From contig JADGJT010000281.1 of NCBI GenBank assembly GCA_027604005.1, forward strand, positions 4,949 through 31,369: 26,421 bases of DNA, read 5' to 3'. Positions 1 to 9,234 of the stretch are shown in pieces; the stretch's first letter is position 1, and each line of letters starts with the position of its first letter. The position numbers and the translations under genes were made by a program. Origin of the DNA: Dinochytrium kinnereticum (Eukaryota; Chytridiomycota; Chytridiomycetes; Chytridiales; Chytridiaceae). The notes under the pieces were generated by a model that worked only from the letters and a program-made list of their open reading frames with translations, made no database searches and was not told where the DNA came from.

Positions 1-1734
1 CCGCCGTTAAAGCTTCTTTTCTGGTCGTTTGGGTGTGAGGGTTGGGTTGACGTTTTTTTCCCCCGCGCTCCTCCCTGCCTGTTTTTTTTTTAGGCATGGT
101 TGGGGGGGGGGGGGTTTACGTGTGTTGGTTTGGGTTTGGGTTTGTGAAGGGTTGGATGAAGGTGGGTAGACGGTTTGGTGTTTGTTTTTTTGCGTTTTCC
201 CCTCCCCACCCACCCATCGTCTTTTATTATTGTCGTGATGTTGGTGAATCGATGGTTTGAGGTACGTTTTTAGCGTGGTGATCGAATTGGGGGTGGGGGG
301 TTTATCATCACTTTTTTCCTGCTTGGTGTTGTTGTTGCTGTCCTCTCCTCTTCTTTTTGGGCCGTCAAGCTTCTTTTCTTGGTCGTTTGGGTGTGAGGGT
401 TGGGTTGACTTTTTTCCCCCCCCGCTCCTCACTGCCTGTTTTTTTAAGGGATGGTTGGGTGGGGGAGGGTTTAAGTGGGTTGGTTTGGTTTGGGTTTGTG
501 AAGGGTTGGGTGGGGGTGGGTATGCGTTTGGTGTTTGTTGTTTGTTGTTTGGTTTTTTTCGTCCCTGCGGATGGAGTGTGTATTTATGTGTGCATTTCCG
601 ACATTTTTCGCATCAAAGGTAAGACGTAGATACGACGGGTAACAGTGTTCATACGTTTGCCGATGCCTTTTTTTGGGGGGTCACTTTTGGTGGGAGGGGG
701 GTGGTGGCTCTTTTTCCTCCCCCCGCCCCAACATTTTTTGTTATTTCGTGATATTCGACATCAAATGTCTTTGTACCGATTTTGAAGAGGGCCGTTGGTT
801 GTGTTTTTTAATTATGTATTGAGGGGTTAGGTTTTTGTTTTGCTTTGCTTTTCTTCATCTGGAAGCAGGCTTCAGGTAACACCCATCCTTCACATATTGC
901 GTCAAACTCAAGCCTGTTGGGTTCTGATTCGGCAAAAGGTGTTTCTTCAGTTTAAGGTGTGATTTCTTTTTTTTCTTGTCTTTTCCATGGGCTTGTTTTC
1001 TTTTTTTTTCTCTTCTCTCTCGTGTGTGGCATGTTTAATTTGTTTTCGGTGTTATGCCCTCTTTCCACTTTTTTCTTTCTTTTCTTTCTCTTTGTTTATT
1101 ATTTTCGATTCTTGCGAGTGCTAGGGTCAGGTTGTTGCATTGTGGTTTGTTTGCAAATCTTTTTTCTCATTGCATTGGATGTATGAAAGAAGTTGTGGCG
1201 AGTCGGTATTTGTGGTGGGTGTTGAATGTATTTAACGCTTTACCTTTTTCTCTTCTTTCACTCTCTTGGGTTTCGTTCTTTTCTTCTTCTTCTTCTGTTG
1301 TTGTTGGTCTCTCCTATCCTTTCCTGCTCTTTTTCCTATTTCTATTTTCTGGGCTTGTTCTTCCAGGATTCCAATCTTTTGTTTTTCCAGGATTCAATCA
1401 AGATAGGATAAGGCAAACATTCAGTGGAGCGGATGATGACGTGTGTCGTCTTTGATTGAGCGTTGAGAATTCGTTCTAGTCCTGGGCTTCGATGTTCATC
1501 CCCCACCCCGTCAATCAGAACTCGAAAACAACAAACAAGCACCTATCTAAGCCCCTCAAAAATAAGTGGGGGGGAGCGAGGCTCGAAGGGAAAAAAAACG
1601 AAAAGAGAAGATATACGCCAATTAGCTATGTCAGATATCATCATTTTATGGGATAAACTACACCCCCTCCCCACCATCCCCCCAGACCCGTCCCCCTCCC
1701 CAACCAAAAACACCAAACGGTCACTGCCCCGACC
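1..1734. other. gene-less T/G-rich region
   Basis: No reading frame here resembles a protein. The plus strand is strongly T- and G-rich, with homopolymers (a run of 12 or more G near 103-115, T runs near 86-95 and 1000-1010), and the open frames are low-complexity Phe/Leu or Gly/Val translations. It holds an imperfect direct repeat, listed separately. It lies downstream of the 3' end of the DRG1 gene and may contain that gene's 3' UTR, whose end I cannot place. Confidence 0.6.
3..562. repeat. imperfect direct repeat, two copies about 358 bp apart
   Basis: The stretch from about 3 to 195 recurs at about 361 to 562. Both copies run through the same ordered landmarks: GCCGT then AAGCTTCTTTTC, a block ending GGTCGTTTGGGTGTGAGG, a C-rich tract before CTCCCTGCCTG or CTCACTGCCTG, a T run, a G-rich GGATGGTTGGG-like block, GTTTGTGAAGGGTTGG and GTTTGGTGTTTGTT. 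Differences are mainly homopolymer length changes and scattered substitutions. About 165 bp of unrelated sequence separates the copies. It looks like an old tandem segmental duplication. Confidence 0.75.
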
Positions 1735-3997
1735 TCAAATCTTCTTAACAATCTGTACAACATCTTCATCCGTCAGCTCATGCTCCTTCCCAACCCTCTG
1801 AGGCTGATGCTTGGCCGAAGCACCCCAGACAAGCGCGTACTTGAACTCCTTGATGATGGCCTTGTGAATCGTGTCACAGAACTTCTCAACCGTCGCCTCG
1901 GATTTCTTGATGACAACGGGGGCGCTGTAATCGGGAAGCTGGCCTTTGGGTTTCGTGTAGATTCGAGCGAGGTTGAGGTATTCCCACATCTTCGTTGTTT
2001 GTTTTTTTTTGTTTGTTTTTTTTGGAACGGGGGGAGGGCGGCAAAGGAGGGAGGGAGGAGGTTAGGAAGGGGAAGAAAGGGGGGAAGGGAATGGGGGGTT
2101 GTGGAGGGTTGGAGGTACCTTTTCGAGGAGCTCGTCAAAGTTCCAGCCGTGGTGGGCGCTGATCGGGATTGAGTGGGGGATTTTGTAGACGATGTCGAGC
2201 TCTTCGATGGAGATTTGGTCGATTTTGTTCAGGACGTAGACGCAGGGGATGTAGACTCGGTTTCTGAATAGGAAGAAGATGATGATGAGAACAATGAAAT
2301 AAGGAAGATAAAAAAAAACTAGTCCAATAAATAACGAAAAAAAAACATAAAAACAACAAACAACAACATTAAACCCTATGAGAATGCCCAACCGAAACCA
2401 CTTTTGAATAAACAAGAGAGGAAGAACAAATAAAAACAACTAAACGCCTACCCCTCAATGACATCAATAAGATCATCCGCAGTGTAATCCCCCTTAAACG
2501 ATACGTCGGCATTATGAATCCGATACTCCGACAAAATCGCCTTAATCGAATCATTATCCAAAAACGTCAACGGCACCGTCGACGAAACGCTCACCCCCCC
2601 CTTCTCCTTCTTCTTAAAAAAGATGCCAGGAGGCTGCTTATTCATCCTAATCCCAAACCCTTCCAACTCCCTCTCGATGACCCTCTTATCTCCAAGCGGT
2701 TTCAACACATCCAACACGATGAAGATCAGACTGCATGTGCGGGCCACCGCGATGACTTGTCGACCTCTTCCTTTACCGTCTTTGGCACCTTCAATGATAC
2801 CTGGGAGATCGAGCATCTGGATTTTGGCGCCCTTGTATTGGATCACGCCGGGGACGGTGGTGAGGGTTGTGAATTCGTAAGCGCCGACTTCGGAGTGGGT
2901 GCCGGTTATTTTTGACATGAGGGTGGATTTGCCGACGGATGGGAAGCCTACAAAGCCTACTCTTGCCACTCCCTATATTAATCATTTTTTTGTCGTTCGT
3001 GTTTGTTAGAACGATACGATGAGAGTGAAGGAGAGAGGTAAGTCGTGCTTGAGGTTTCATTTGGATAAGGAAAGAAAGGTAAAAAGGAGAATTATGGACG
3101 TACCGTTTTGGCGACATCGAACCCCGCTCCAGGACCTCCTCCACCCCCACCGCTGGGAGTCAACAGCTCTCTTCTCAATTTCGCAAGTTTCGCCTACCAA
3201 AAATGCAAATAAAAAGACATTCAGGATGCTACTTTCAAGCGTATTCCCCCTCTTCTTGTTTTTTCTTGACGTTATCCCCGCCGAGTGACGATAGAAAGCC
3301 CAAAAAAATATAAATGCAAACCTTTAGAATACCCAAATGGTAAGACGTGGCCTTGTTCTTTTGAGTTCGAGCCATCTCGGACTCGATCTCTTTGATTTTC
3401 TTTGTGGGTTCAGTGGTGGTGAGGGGAACAAATAGGTGAGTTATCTTTCATATGTAGAGGATTGTGAAGATGAAAAAAAGGAAACGCTCAACAACTTCTT
3501 TTCTTTTAAAAAGGAAGTGTGTGAGGAAAAGCAAGTTTCTGCCGACTAAAAAAAAACTTGAATGCCTATTTCATACTATGCAATCACTATATATCCATTT
3601 CATCGCCGTCTGGAGTATACCAAGGCGTGATTGGCAGCATACCACATAAAAACGCCGATAGACTTCCAACCCCCAACGTCAAATACCACCTATAAAAAAC
3701 TTCCGCCAAAACGCTCTCCAGCCCTAAAAAAAACTTCACCGCCCTCAAAACAACGCTAGAATGAAAAATGGCTTCCAACCCAACTTGGCTTCGTTATTGT
3801 TTTTTTTCTTTCGCTCTGCGTCCAGACGTCCCGACGACTTTGACACAAGAAGAATATAGACCAGCTCCATTCCCCCCCCTTCTCCACTTGTCATCCACCA
3901 TTCAAAGGGACCAACCCCTTCTCCCTGGCCCTCATCGATTCAAACTTGATATGGCAAATTCCAGGATCGTGAAATGGCTCACCTCTACGATGGACAT
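1735..3997 (-). CDS. RBG1: DRG1/Rbg1 developmentally regulated GTP-binding protein
   Basis: Translation-associated GTPase of the Obg/DRG class. In yeast, Rbg1 pairs with the DFRP protein Tma46 and binds ribosomes. Six exons (3997-3983, 3399-3322, 3193-3104, 2972-2452, 2263-2119, 1989-1735) join in frame to 367 aa, matching the family length of about 367-369. An N-terminal helix ([18 protein letters not shown]) leads into a Gly-rich linker. The G domain has the P-loop GFPSVGKS (about residue 68), DLPGI, NKID and a SAH motif. The C-terminal part is a TGS domain with YTKPKGQ. The start was chosen because a 15-nt exon encoding MSIVE, ending at a GTGAGC donor, supplies the expected short N-terminus after a 583-nt first intron. 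Two acceptors are AAG (before 3399 and before 1989). The core is certain; the tiny first exon is an inference from frame and family. Confidence 0.93.
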
Positions 3998-4635
3998 GGC
4001 TGCGGTTCTGTTGTGAGGTCAAGATGAATGGAGAAAAAAAATGGTGGTTCGTGTGACCCTGGGAGGTTAGCAGGTTTGAATGCAGATGGGAAGGCATTGG
4101 TGAATTGGAGGAACCCGGGAGAGGTGGGGAAAGGGCGGAATAGGATGTGGTGGTATGAATAGGATTGGAAGACTGCTTTTACTCATATTAACCTCTGACG
4201 AAAACAAAGGTGTTGCACGGAAGTAAGACTGTTTACGTCTGAAGCTATATACAAGTGGACAGTTTATCGATTTCTTTAGATGTCTAGATATTTGAATCTC
4301 AGGTTTTGTTTTAAAGTGATTGAAAAGGTTAATGGAGGTTAGACGCTTCACTTGCGTCAGTTGATCAGGTGTTGCGCGTAGCCTTTGTGATGTAATTACG
4401 ACACAAGTCTTTTCCAATTATACTTGCTTCTACGTGGAATTTGGTTCACATCAGTAATGTCCATTATGATGCGAATGAAGGCAATACGTACGCGTTGAAG
4501 GGTAAGATTTCCTGGGGCTCCAAAACAGATTTACATCATTTGGAATTCCCATCAGTAGCTATCAATGTCAAAAAACAAAACAAAAAACAACCAGCCATGA
4601 ACTTTGAGAATGCGTTATTAGTCATTAATGTTTAA
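3998..4635. other. intergenic region upstream of DRG1
   Basis: Contains the presumed DRG1 promoter on the minus strand. Open frames on both strands (for example 4067-4417 minus and 4441-4635 plus) show no recognisable domain or codon pattern. The plus frame ending at 4635 runs in the same phase into the possible reverse-transcriptase relic that follows, so it could be part of the same decayed element, but nothing in it is diagnostic. Confidence 0.4.
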
Positions 4636-4839
4636 CCGTCCCCTGCAAGCCAGGAGGTATTTGAGGACATCCAAAAGAATGGAATAACCGAGACCCATGT
4701 TGCTGATCTGAAGACTGCCTTTCTCCCTCCAGTAAAGAGTATTTTAACGTACGGAGTGCTCGCGCATCGCTCTACGCGCGGTCAGCAGCTAGACGCGTTC
4801 GAGACGCGCATCAATGGGTCTCGGTGGATGGAGGCTTGA
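4636..4839 (+). pseudogene. possible LINE-type reverse transcriptase relic
   Basis: A 67-codon frame open between stops at 4633 and 4837 contains AFLPPVKSILTYGVLAHRS followed by QQLDAFETRIN. This resembles the region after the polymerase core of non-LTR retrotransposon reverse transcriptases, where a run ending in (L)TYG plus an aliphatic or Trp segment is followed by a conserved LDAFE or LEAFE helix. There is no start, no catalytic YxDD block and no neighbouring endonuclease, so if the reading is right it is a short dead fragment. The stretch is locally more GC-rich than its flanks. The resemblance is short and could be chance. Confidence 0.3.
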
Positions 4840-5058
4840 ATCCCGCCGCAAGTGGTCTCAGCCTCAATTCCATCTTCGAAAAAAAATTAATTGGTAAGAG
4901 GCGGGCCTCTACACAAGAAAGGGAAAGAAGGCTGGCAACGACCGTTCCCCTCCAACGACTTGCGCATCGCAGTTATCCATCCCATCGACACCATTGGAAT
5001 ATCAACAGGCGTCACTCCCTTTATCACTAAATCAGGAGAGATTAGGCATCCAACGACA

Positions 5059-7198
5059 ATGAAGCTTCTTCACATCATTCTCCTGGCGGCGGCTGGGTGC
5101 CTTGCATCCGCTGATCCCAACTTTCCTAAGGACAGGGTCGACTTCTTGCAACCGCAAAGAAGCTTTTCAAACTTTGGCCCAGAAGATGATGTATCAATCT
5201 TTGCGGACTCAGATTCCTATCTAGAATCATTGGCTGAGCCCGAGGCTGCTCGAGAGCGCGAATGGAGTGACTTGACAGAGAACAACTACATGGATGACTC
5301 TCAAGCATCCCGATACAACCCTGAAGATTTAATGGGTGGATGGGAGCCTAGAATGGAAGGGTCCGACTTCCTCTCAGATGACTTTCCCGCCCCTTCCAGA
5401 GCCTCCAACAGCGACGGACCCAATCCCTGGTTCTCGTCGGAATCCAAATCAATCAATGGAGACAGAGCCGTTCGTGACGACTGGAAGGATGCTCGACCAA
5501 ACCTACTTGCTCCAACCAAAGATGATATCTTCGGAACAGTGGATGAAAAGAGGAATGACGCTGCGGAGGGCTCTGTGGATGGAGCCGGGGCTGCTGGGTT
5601 TTCAGAGTTCCATCCACCGAGGACTCCTATTCGCGCTGTGGATGTGAGGACGGGCAGGCTTCCGGAGGAGAATGAGTTTGTGGGAGTTGCTCCAGCAAAG
5701 TTTGTTGGGAATCGTATTCAGAGGCCAGCTGCTGGATCTAGACGTAAGTTCAACTTCCTCCTTTTTTGCTTGCATATCATTTTCCTAGTTGAGCATTTGA
5801 CCAACCGTTCGCTTCCCCTTTTGTATTTCAGTGAAGGCTGCTGACGTTGACTCGCCAAGCCCTACCACCACCGAAAACCTTCGAAGCACAACTGTGGCAT
5901 CCACAGCCACTGGCACAGCTGAAGCCCTCGTTCCAGCCGTAAGTTTATAACTCGTTATTTATGTCGCAAATTCTAAGTTATATGTCACTCTATCGCAGAT
6001 TCCGGAGTTTTTAAAAACGTCTACGGTCGCCGTTCCGGGCCTTACAAACTGCCAGACGAATTTGATGTTGAAGCTGGCGGCATTTTACGAGACTGGGAAT
6101 TCTGATCTGTTTTACGGGAGGTGTGGACCCATGGATAGGCACCATGGTTATGCGGCGGGATACGTTGACCTTACGACGTAAATATCGTGCTGCGTCCTCT
6201 GTCTTTTGTCGTTGTGATGGTTGGTTTTCGTTATTGACACTTTTCTTGTAGTAACCAAGGAAGTGTACTTCGAACGATCAAGACTTATGTCGCCTCGTTA
6301 CCAGAAGGGACGGAAAATCCGTTCCAGGAATGGATGGAGCTCCTCCAAGACACTGCTTCCGGTTTCGCCAACCCCGATGATATTGTTTACTTTGAAGGGT
6401 GAGTAATTCCTCTGAGAGAAGGGTCTTGGGCAGTTCCTTTTTTAACATCGACCTTAAACCAGATTCTGTGACGCCTGGAGAGAAACATCGAAGGAAAAAA
6501 CATTCCGCGAAGCCTTTGACACCACTCTCAAAGATCTCTACATCACCCCAACTCTCGACGCTGCTCGTTCTCTCCACCTAACCCAACCCCTCTCCATCAC
6601 AATCCTCTTCGATTCAATGCTCCATCTCGGCCCCAAAGTCCTCGACTCCCAAATCATCCCGAACATCACCCGCGAAACTACCGTAGCAAAGGATGGTGAA
6701 GCAACGTTTATTTCTCGCTTGATTCTCTTGAGACAACAGTACCGTATCAAAGCTTCTAAAGCCATGCAAGAGGCGATGGATAATGAAGACGGTGAGGCAG
6801 ATTGGGATACCTCCCCGGATGGAAAGTGGGAGGCTGGGTTGGCAGCTTACGCTTCGTTGATTGTTGCGAATGGGAAGACAAAAGAGGGGGTGGCGTTGAG
6901 TTTGAGCATGAATAATACTGTGCTGAGGGTTGCTGGGGATGTTAATGGGACGAGCAAGGTCAGCATTTCTTGTGATAAGGTTGATGCTGTGACTTTGCGA
7001 ATGGCGGGAATGGATAGGGCTGCTGCTAAAGACGGGTTCTTGAGTTCCGAGAATTTTAACTTTGCTGACCCGAAACCTATTGGGTCGTGGCAGAGGGGCG
7101 GAAAGACCAACTCGGCAGGTCAACTTGGAGAGATGGGGTTAAGATGTAAGGTTGCTGCGGGTTTCTGGATCATGGTGGCTGTGATTCTAGGAGCTTAA
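5059..7198 (+). CDS. secreted GH46 chitosanase with acidic N-terminal extension
   Basis: Predicted endo-chitosanase hydrolysing beta-1,4 bonds of chitosan. Exons 5059-5743, 5832-5938, 5999-6177, 6252-6398 and 6463-7198 join in frame to 617 aa. The start at 5059 gives a clean signal peptide (MKLLHIILLAAAGCLASA). Residues about 20-260 are an acidic, Ser/Pro/Asp-rich region without a recognised domain, followed by a Ser/Thr-rich linker. From about 280 the GH46 pattern appears: AAFYETGNSD with candidate general acid E295, then YGRCGPMDRHHGYAAGY with candidate D310 in the place of the DGRGYTGG Asp of Streptomyces chitosanase. FCDAW, REAFD, LYITPTLDAARSL and LFDSMLHLG follow, as in the family. The last 20 residues are hydrophobic, compatible with a GPI-anchor signal. 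The fold call is firm; the two catalytic assignments rest on motif alignment by eye. GH46 is mainly bacterial. Confidence 0.85.
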
Positions 7199-7823
7199 TT
7201 ACGATTGCTTTGTTGTATAAATGTATCTTCTTTTTTTACCTTTTTCTTTCATACTCACTGATTTACTTTCGGGGTCCAACCCCTCTTTGATCTGATATCT
7301 ATGCTTTTGGCTCTCGTCTATTGACAGTCATTCATCTGGATTTATGGGCTATAGTTTTAATTTTCCAGGAATCAAATTGATTCTGACTAACTTCGGATCA
7401 AAAGCTTATGGTTGTTGTTATAAAACAGCCGAAAGCAAATGAAACAAAGGAGCTATCTGCTGCGGAGACTACCCGTAATCATGAAAAGACTGCTGATCCG
7501 CAATCGACAAAAACATTCCTGAGCGGGGAGTGAGGCGGGATACCATTCAAATCTCAGACGCCAGAGGCCAATCTAAACCGTGTGAGCACATACAGGGAGC
7601 AATCTAGATTGCAGAATGTACTGGGTCGTGCCCAATTGTTAATGATCCGAGGGTTTGGTGTCTTTCATTATTGCATGGAGAGATTTATTTCTGTGTCCAA
7701 CCCAAATCAAAGGAGACAGCCTGATCAACCTTCCCCAACCCATAAGTAAGTCCACAAGCCATCCAATCCAACAAATCTCTGGACGCCATTATTGGAACCA
7801 AAACATCTCTCTCAGCATCTGCA
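7199..7823. other. intergenic region, chitosanase to Nudix gene
   Basis: Between two plus-strand genes. It should hold the chitosanase 3' UTR and the Nudix promoter and 5' UTR. I see no RNA gene, repeat or conserved frame in it. Confidence 0.5.
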
Positions 7824-8681
7824 ATGGGTTCTCAATGCTCTACACCGCAGGAAACCATGACCGAGCAGGCAAAGGCAACCACCGTCCCGACCGCTGAGGA
7901 GATCGCCAACAGGCTAAAGGTCGACGTTGACACAACCGTCTATAAAAACCCTGCAACCACTGTCGATGCGCTTGTTGTCAGGAAGAATGCCGTTTCTGGC
8001 GATTATGAGCTTCTGGTCATTCAAAGGGGCAGGAACCCCTTCCAGGGCTACTGGGCGCTGCCAGGTAAATACATTACGTTTGCGATCAATGCCCGCCTTT
8101 GCTCTCAGTTTGTCGACCGATTTGAGTGGTCGAAAGGAATTCACCTTCAGGCCAAAGATCTCCTCTTGTTCCGATGAAAGCTTTGGACTTGCATGATGGC
8201 ATCCAGTACTTCGTGATCTTACTTATACTTCATTAAGGCGGATTTGTCGAGTACGGAGAGGACCCTGAGGATGGTGCTGCCCGTGAGCTTGAGGAGGAGA
8301 CTAAGCTCATCAAGCTTCCCGGTCAGGAGAACATCCAATTGATCGCTGTCAGGGGCAAGGGTGACCGCGATCCTCGTCAGCACATCATCACGATAGCCTA
8401 CGCGATCAAGCTTGATGCTTCTTCTCTGTCTAACTGCGCTGCCGCAGACGATGCCAAGGTATTTGATCTGTACGTCCGGTTTACTTCTAACATCGCAAAA
8501 TTAGGCGGCAAAGTGGCTCAATTTGGAGACTCTTGGAAACGAGGATTTCCCTCTTGCCTTTGACCATGTTCACATCGTCAACGATTTTAGGGCGTGGTTC
8601 AAGAAGGAGGGTGAGGCGAGGGGATTCTTTGTTGTCGACAATGACCCTAGGCAACCTGGGGAGACTTCTGCTAAGCATTAG
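7824..8681 (+). CDS. Nudix hydrolase
   Basis: Member of the Nudix family, which hydrolyses nucleoside diphosphates linked to another moiety. The sequence is closest in feel to ADP-ribose pyrophosphatase/COG1051-type proteins, but the substrate cannot be read from it. Exons 7824-8064, 8238-8458 and 8505-8681 give 212 aa. The beta-strand LLVIQRGRNPFQGYWALPG precedes a Nudix box, GFVEYGEDPEDGAARELEEE, matching G-x5-E-x7-RE-U-x-EE, but with Lys where the consensus has the final Gly (TKL instead of xGU). The box is split by the first intron, whose acceptor is AAG, and only that junction restores PGGFVEYGE. The start MGSQCS fits an N-myristoylation signal with a palmitoylatable Cys5. An in-frame Met at 7857 is the alternative start and would remove it. 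The C-terminus is not membrane-like. Confidence 0.88.
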
Positions 8682-9234
8682 ATGAACACTAGGCTGAAAG
8701 CAAGTTATCTGCCAATCATGGGATATTTCATAGACTGATTAGACCCTTCTGAGTGGCTACTATTTTTTGGCGTTCTCTATCACTTTTGATTTCATTCTTC
8801 GGTTATCAACACTCGTTTCCCTCCCCGTCTTGCCGGTTCCTACCTTCCCATAACAGTCCCTCGTTTGCTTGTTTTTTGACTTTCAACCGCACTAGAAAGT
8901 TCTTGACCTTCTAATTCTGTATATCATTGCCGCTTTCTCTTTTCAAGGAAAATAAAATTAAGCATGAGAAATGGTTCAATCTAAAGGAATAAACCGATAT
9001 TATTTGTGATTATTTCTCTTCAACCATTAAAAGAGAATGAAAAGGCTAGTCAAAATGAGTAAGAAAGGACCGGAAGAAGGCGAAATAAAGGTGAAGAGAA
9101 AAAGCAGGGCTAATAGGGAAAGCACAGACACCCTAAGAGGAAAAAAAAGCACCAAAATAATGAAGGCTCAGGCAAGAACTGAAGACCAAGGTAAAGGGGA
9201 GCAACGAAAGGCATGAAAGGTTTAACACAGCAAT
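8682..9234. other. convergent intergenic region
   Basis: Lies between the 3' ends of the Nudix gene (plus) and the methyltransferase gene (minus). From about 8940 to 9230 the plus strand is A/G-rich, so the minus strand is T/C-rich, as expected for a 3' UTR or terminator region. No gene or repeat seen. Confidence 0.5.

Noticed and set aside
257..629. Plus-strand frames in the left T/G-rich region
   Set aside because: Translations are Phe/Gly/Val low complexity across homopolymers, and two overlapping frames are open for the same reason.
3587..3778. Minus-strand frame of 63 codons with hydrophobic character
   Set aside because: It lies inside the 583-nt first intron of DRG1, has no recognisable domain, and composition alone explains its length.
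4067..4417. Minus-strand frame of 116 codons
   Set aside because: No domain, no signal peptide and biased composition. It fits chance in AT-rich intergenic DNA.
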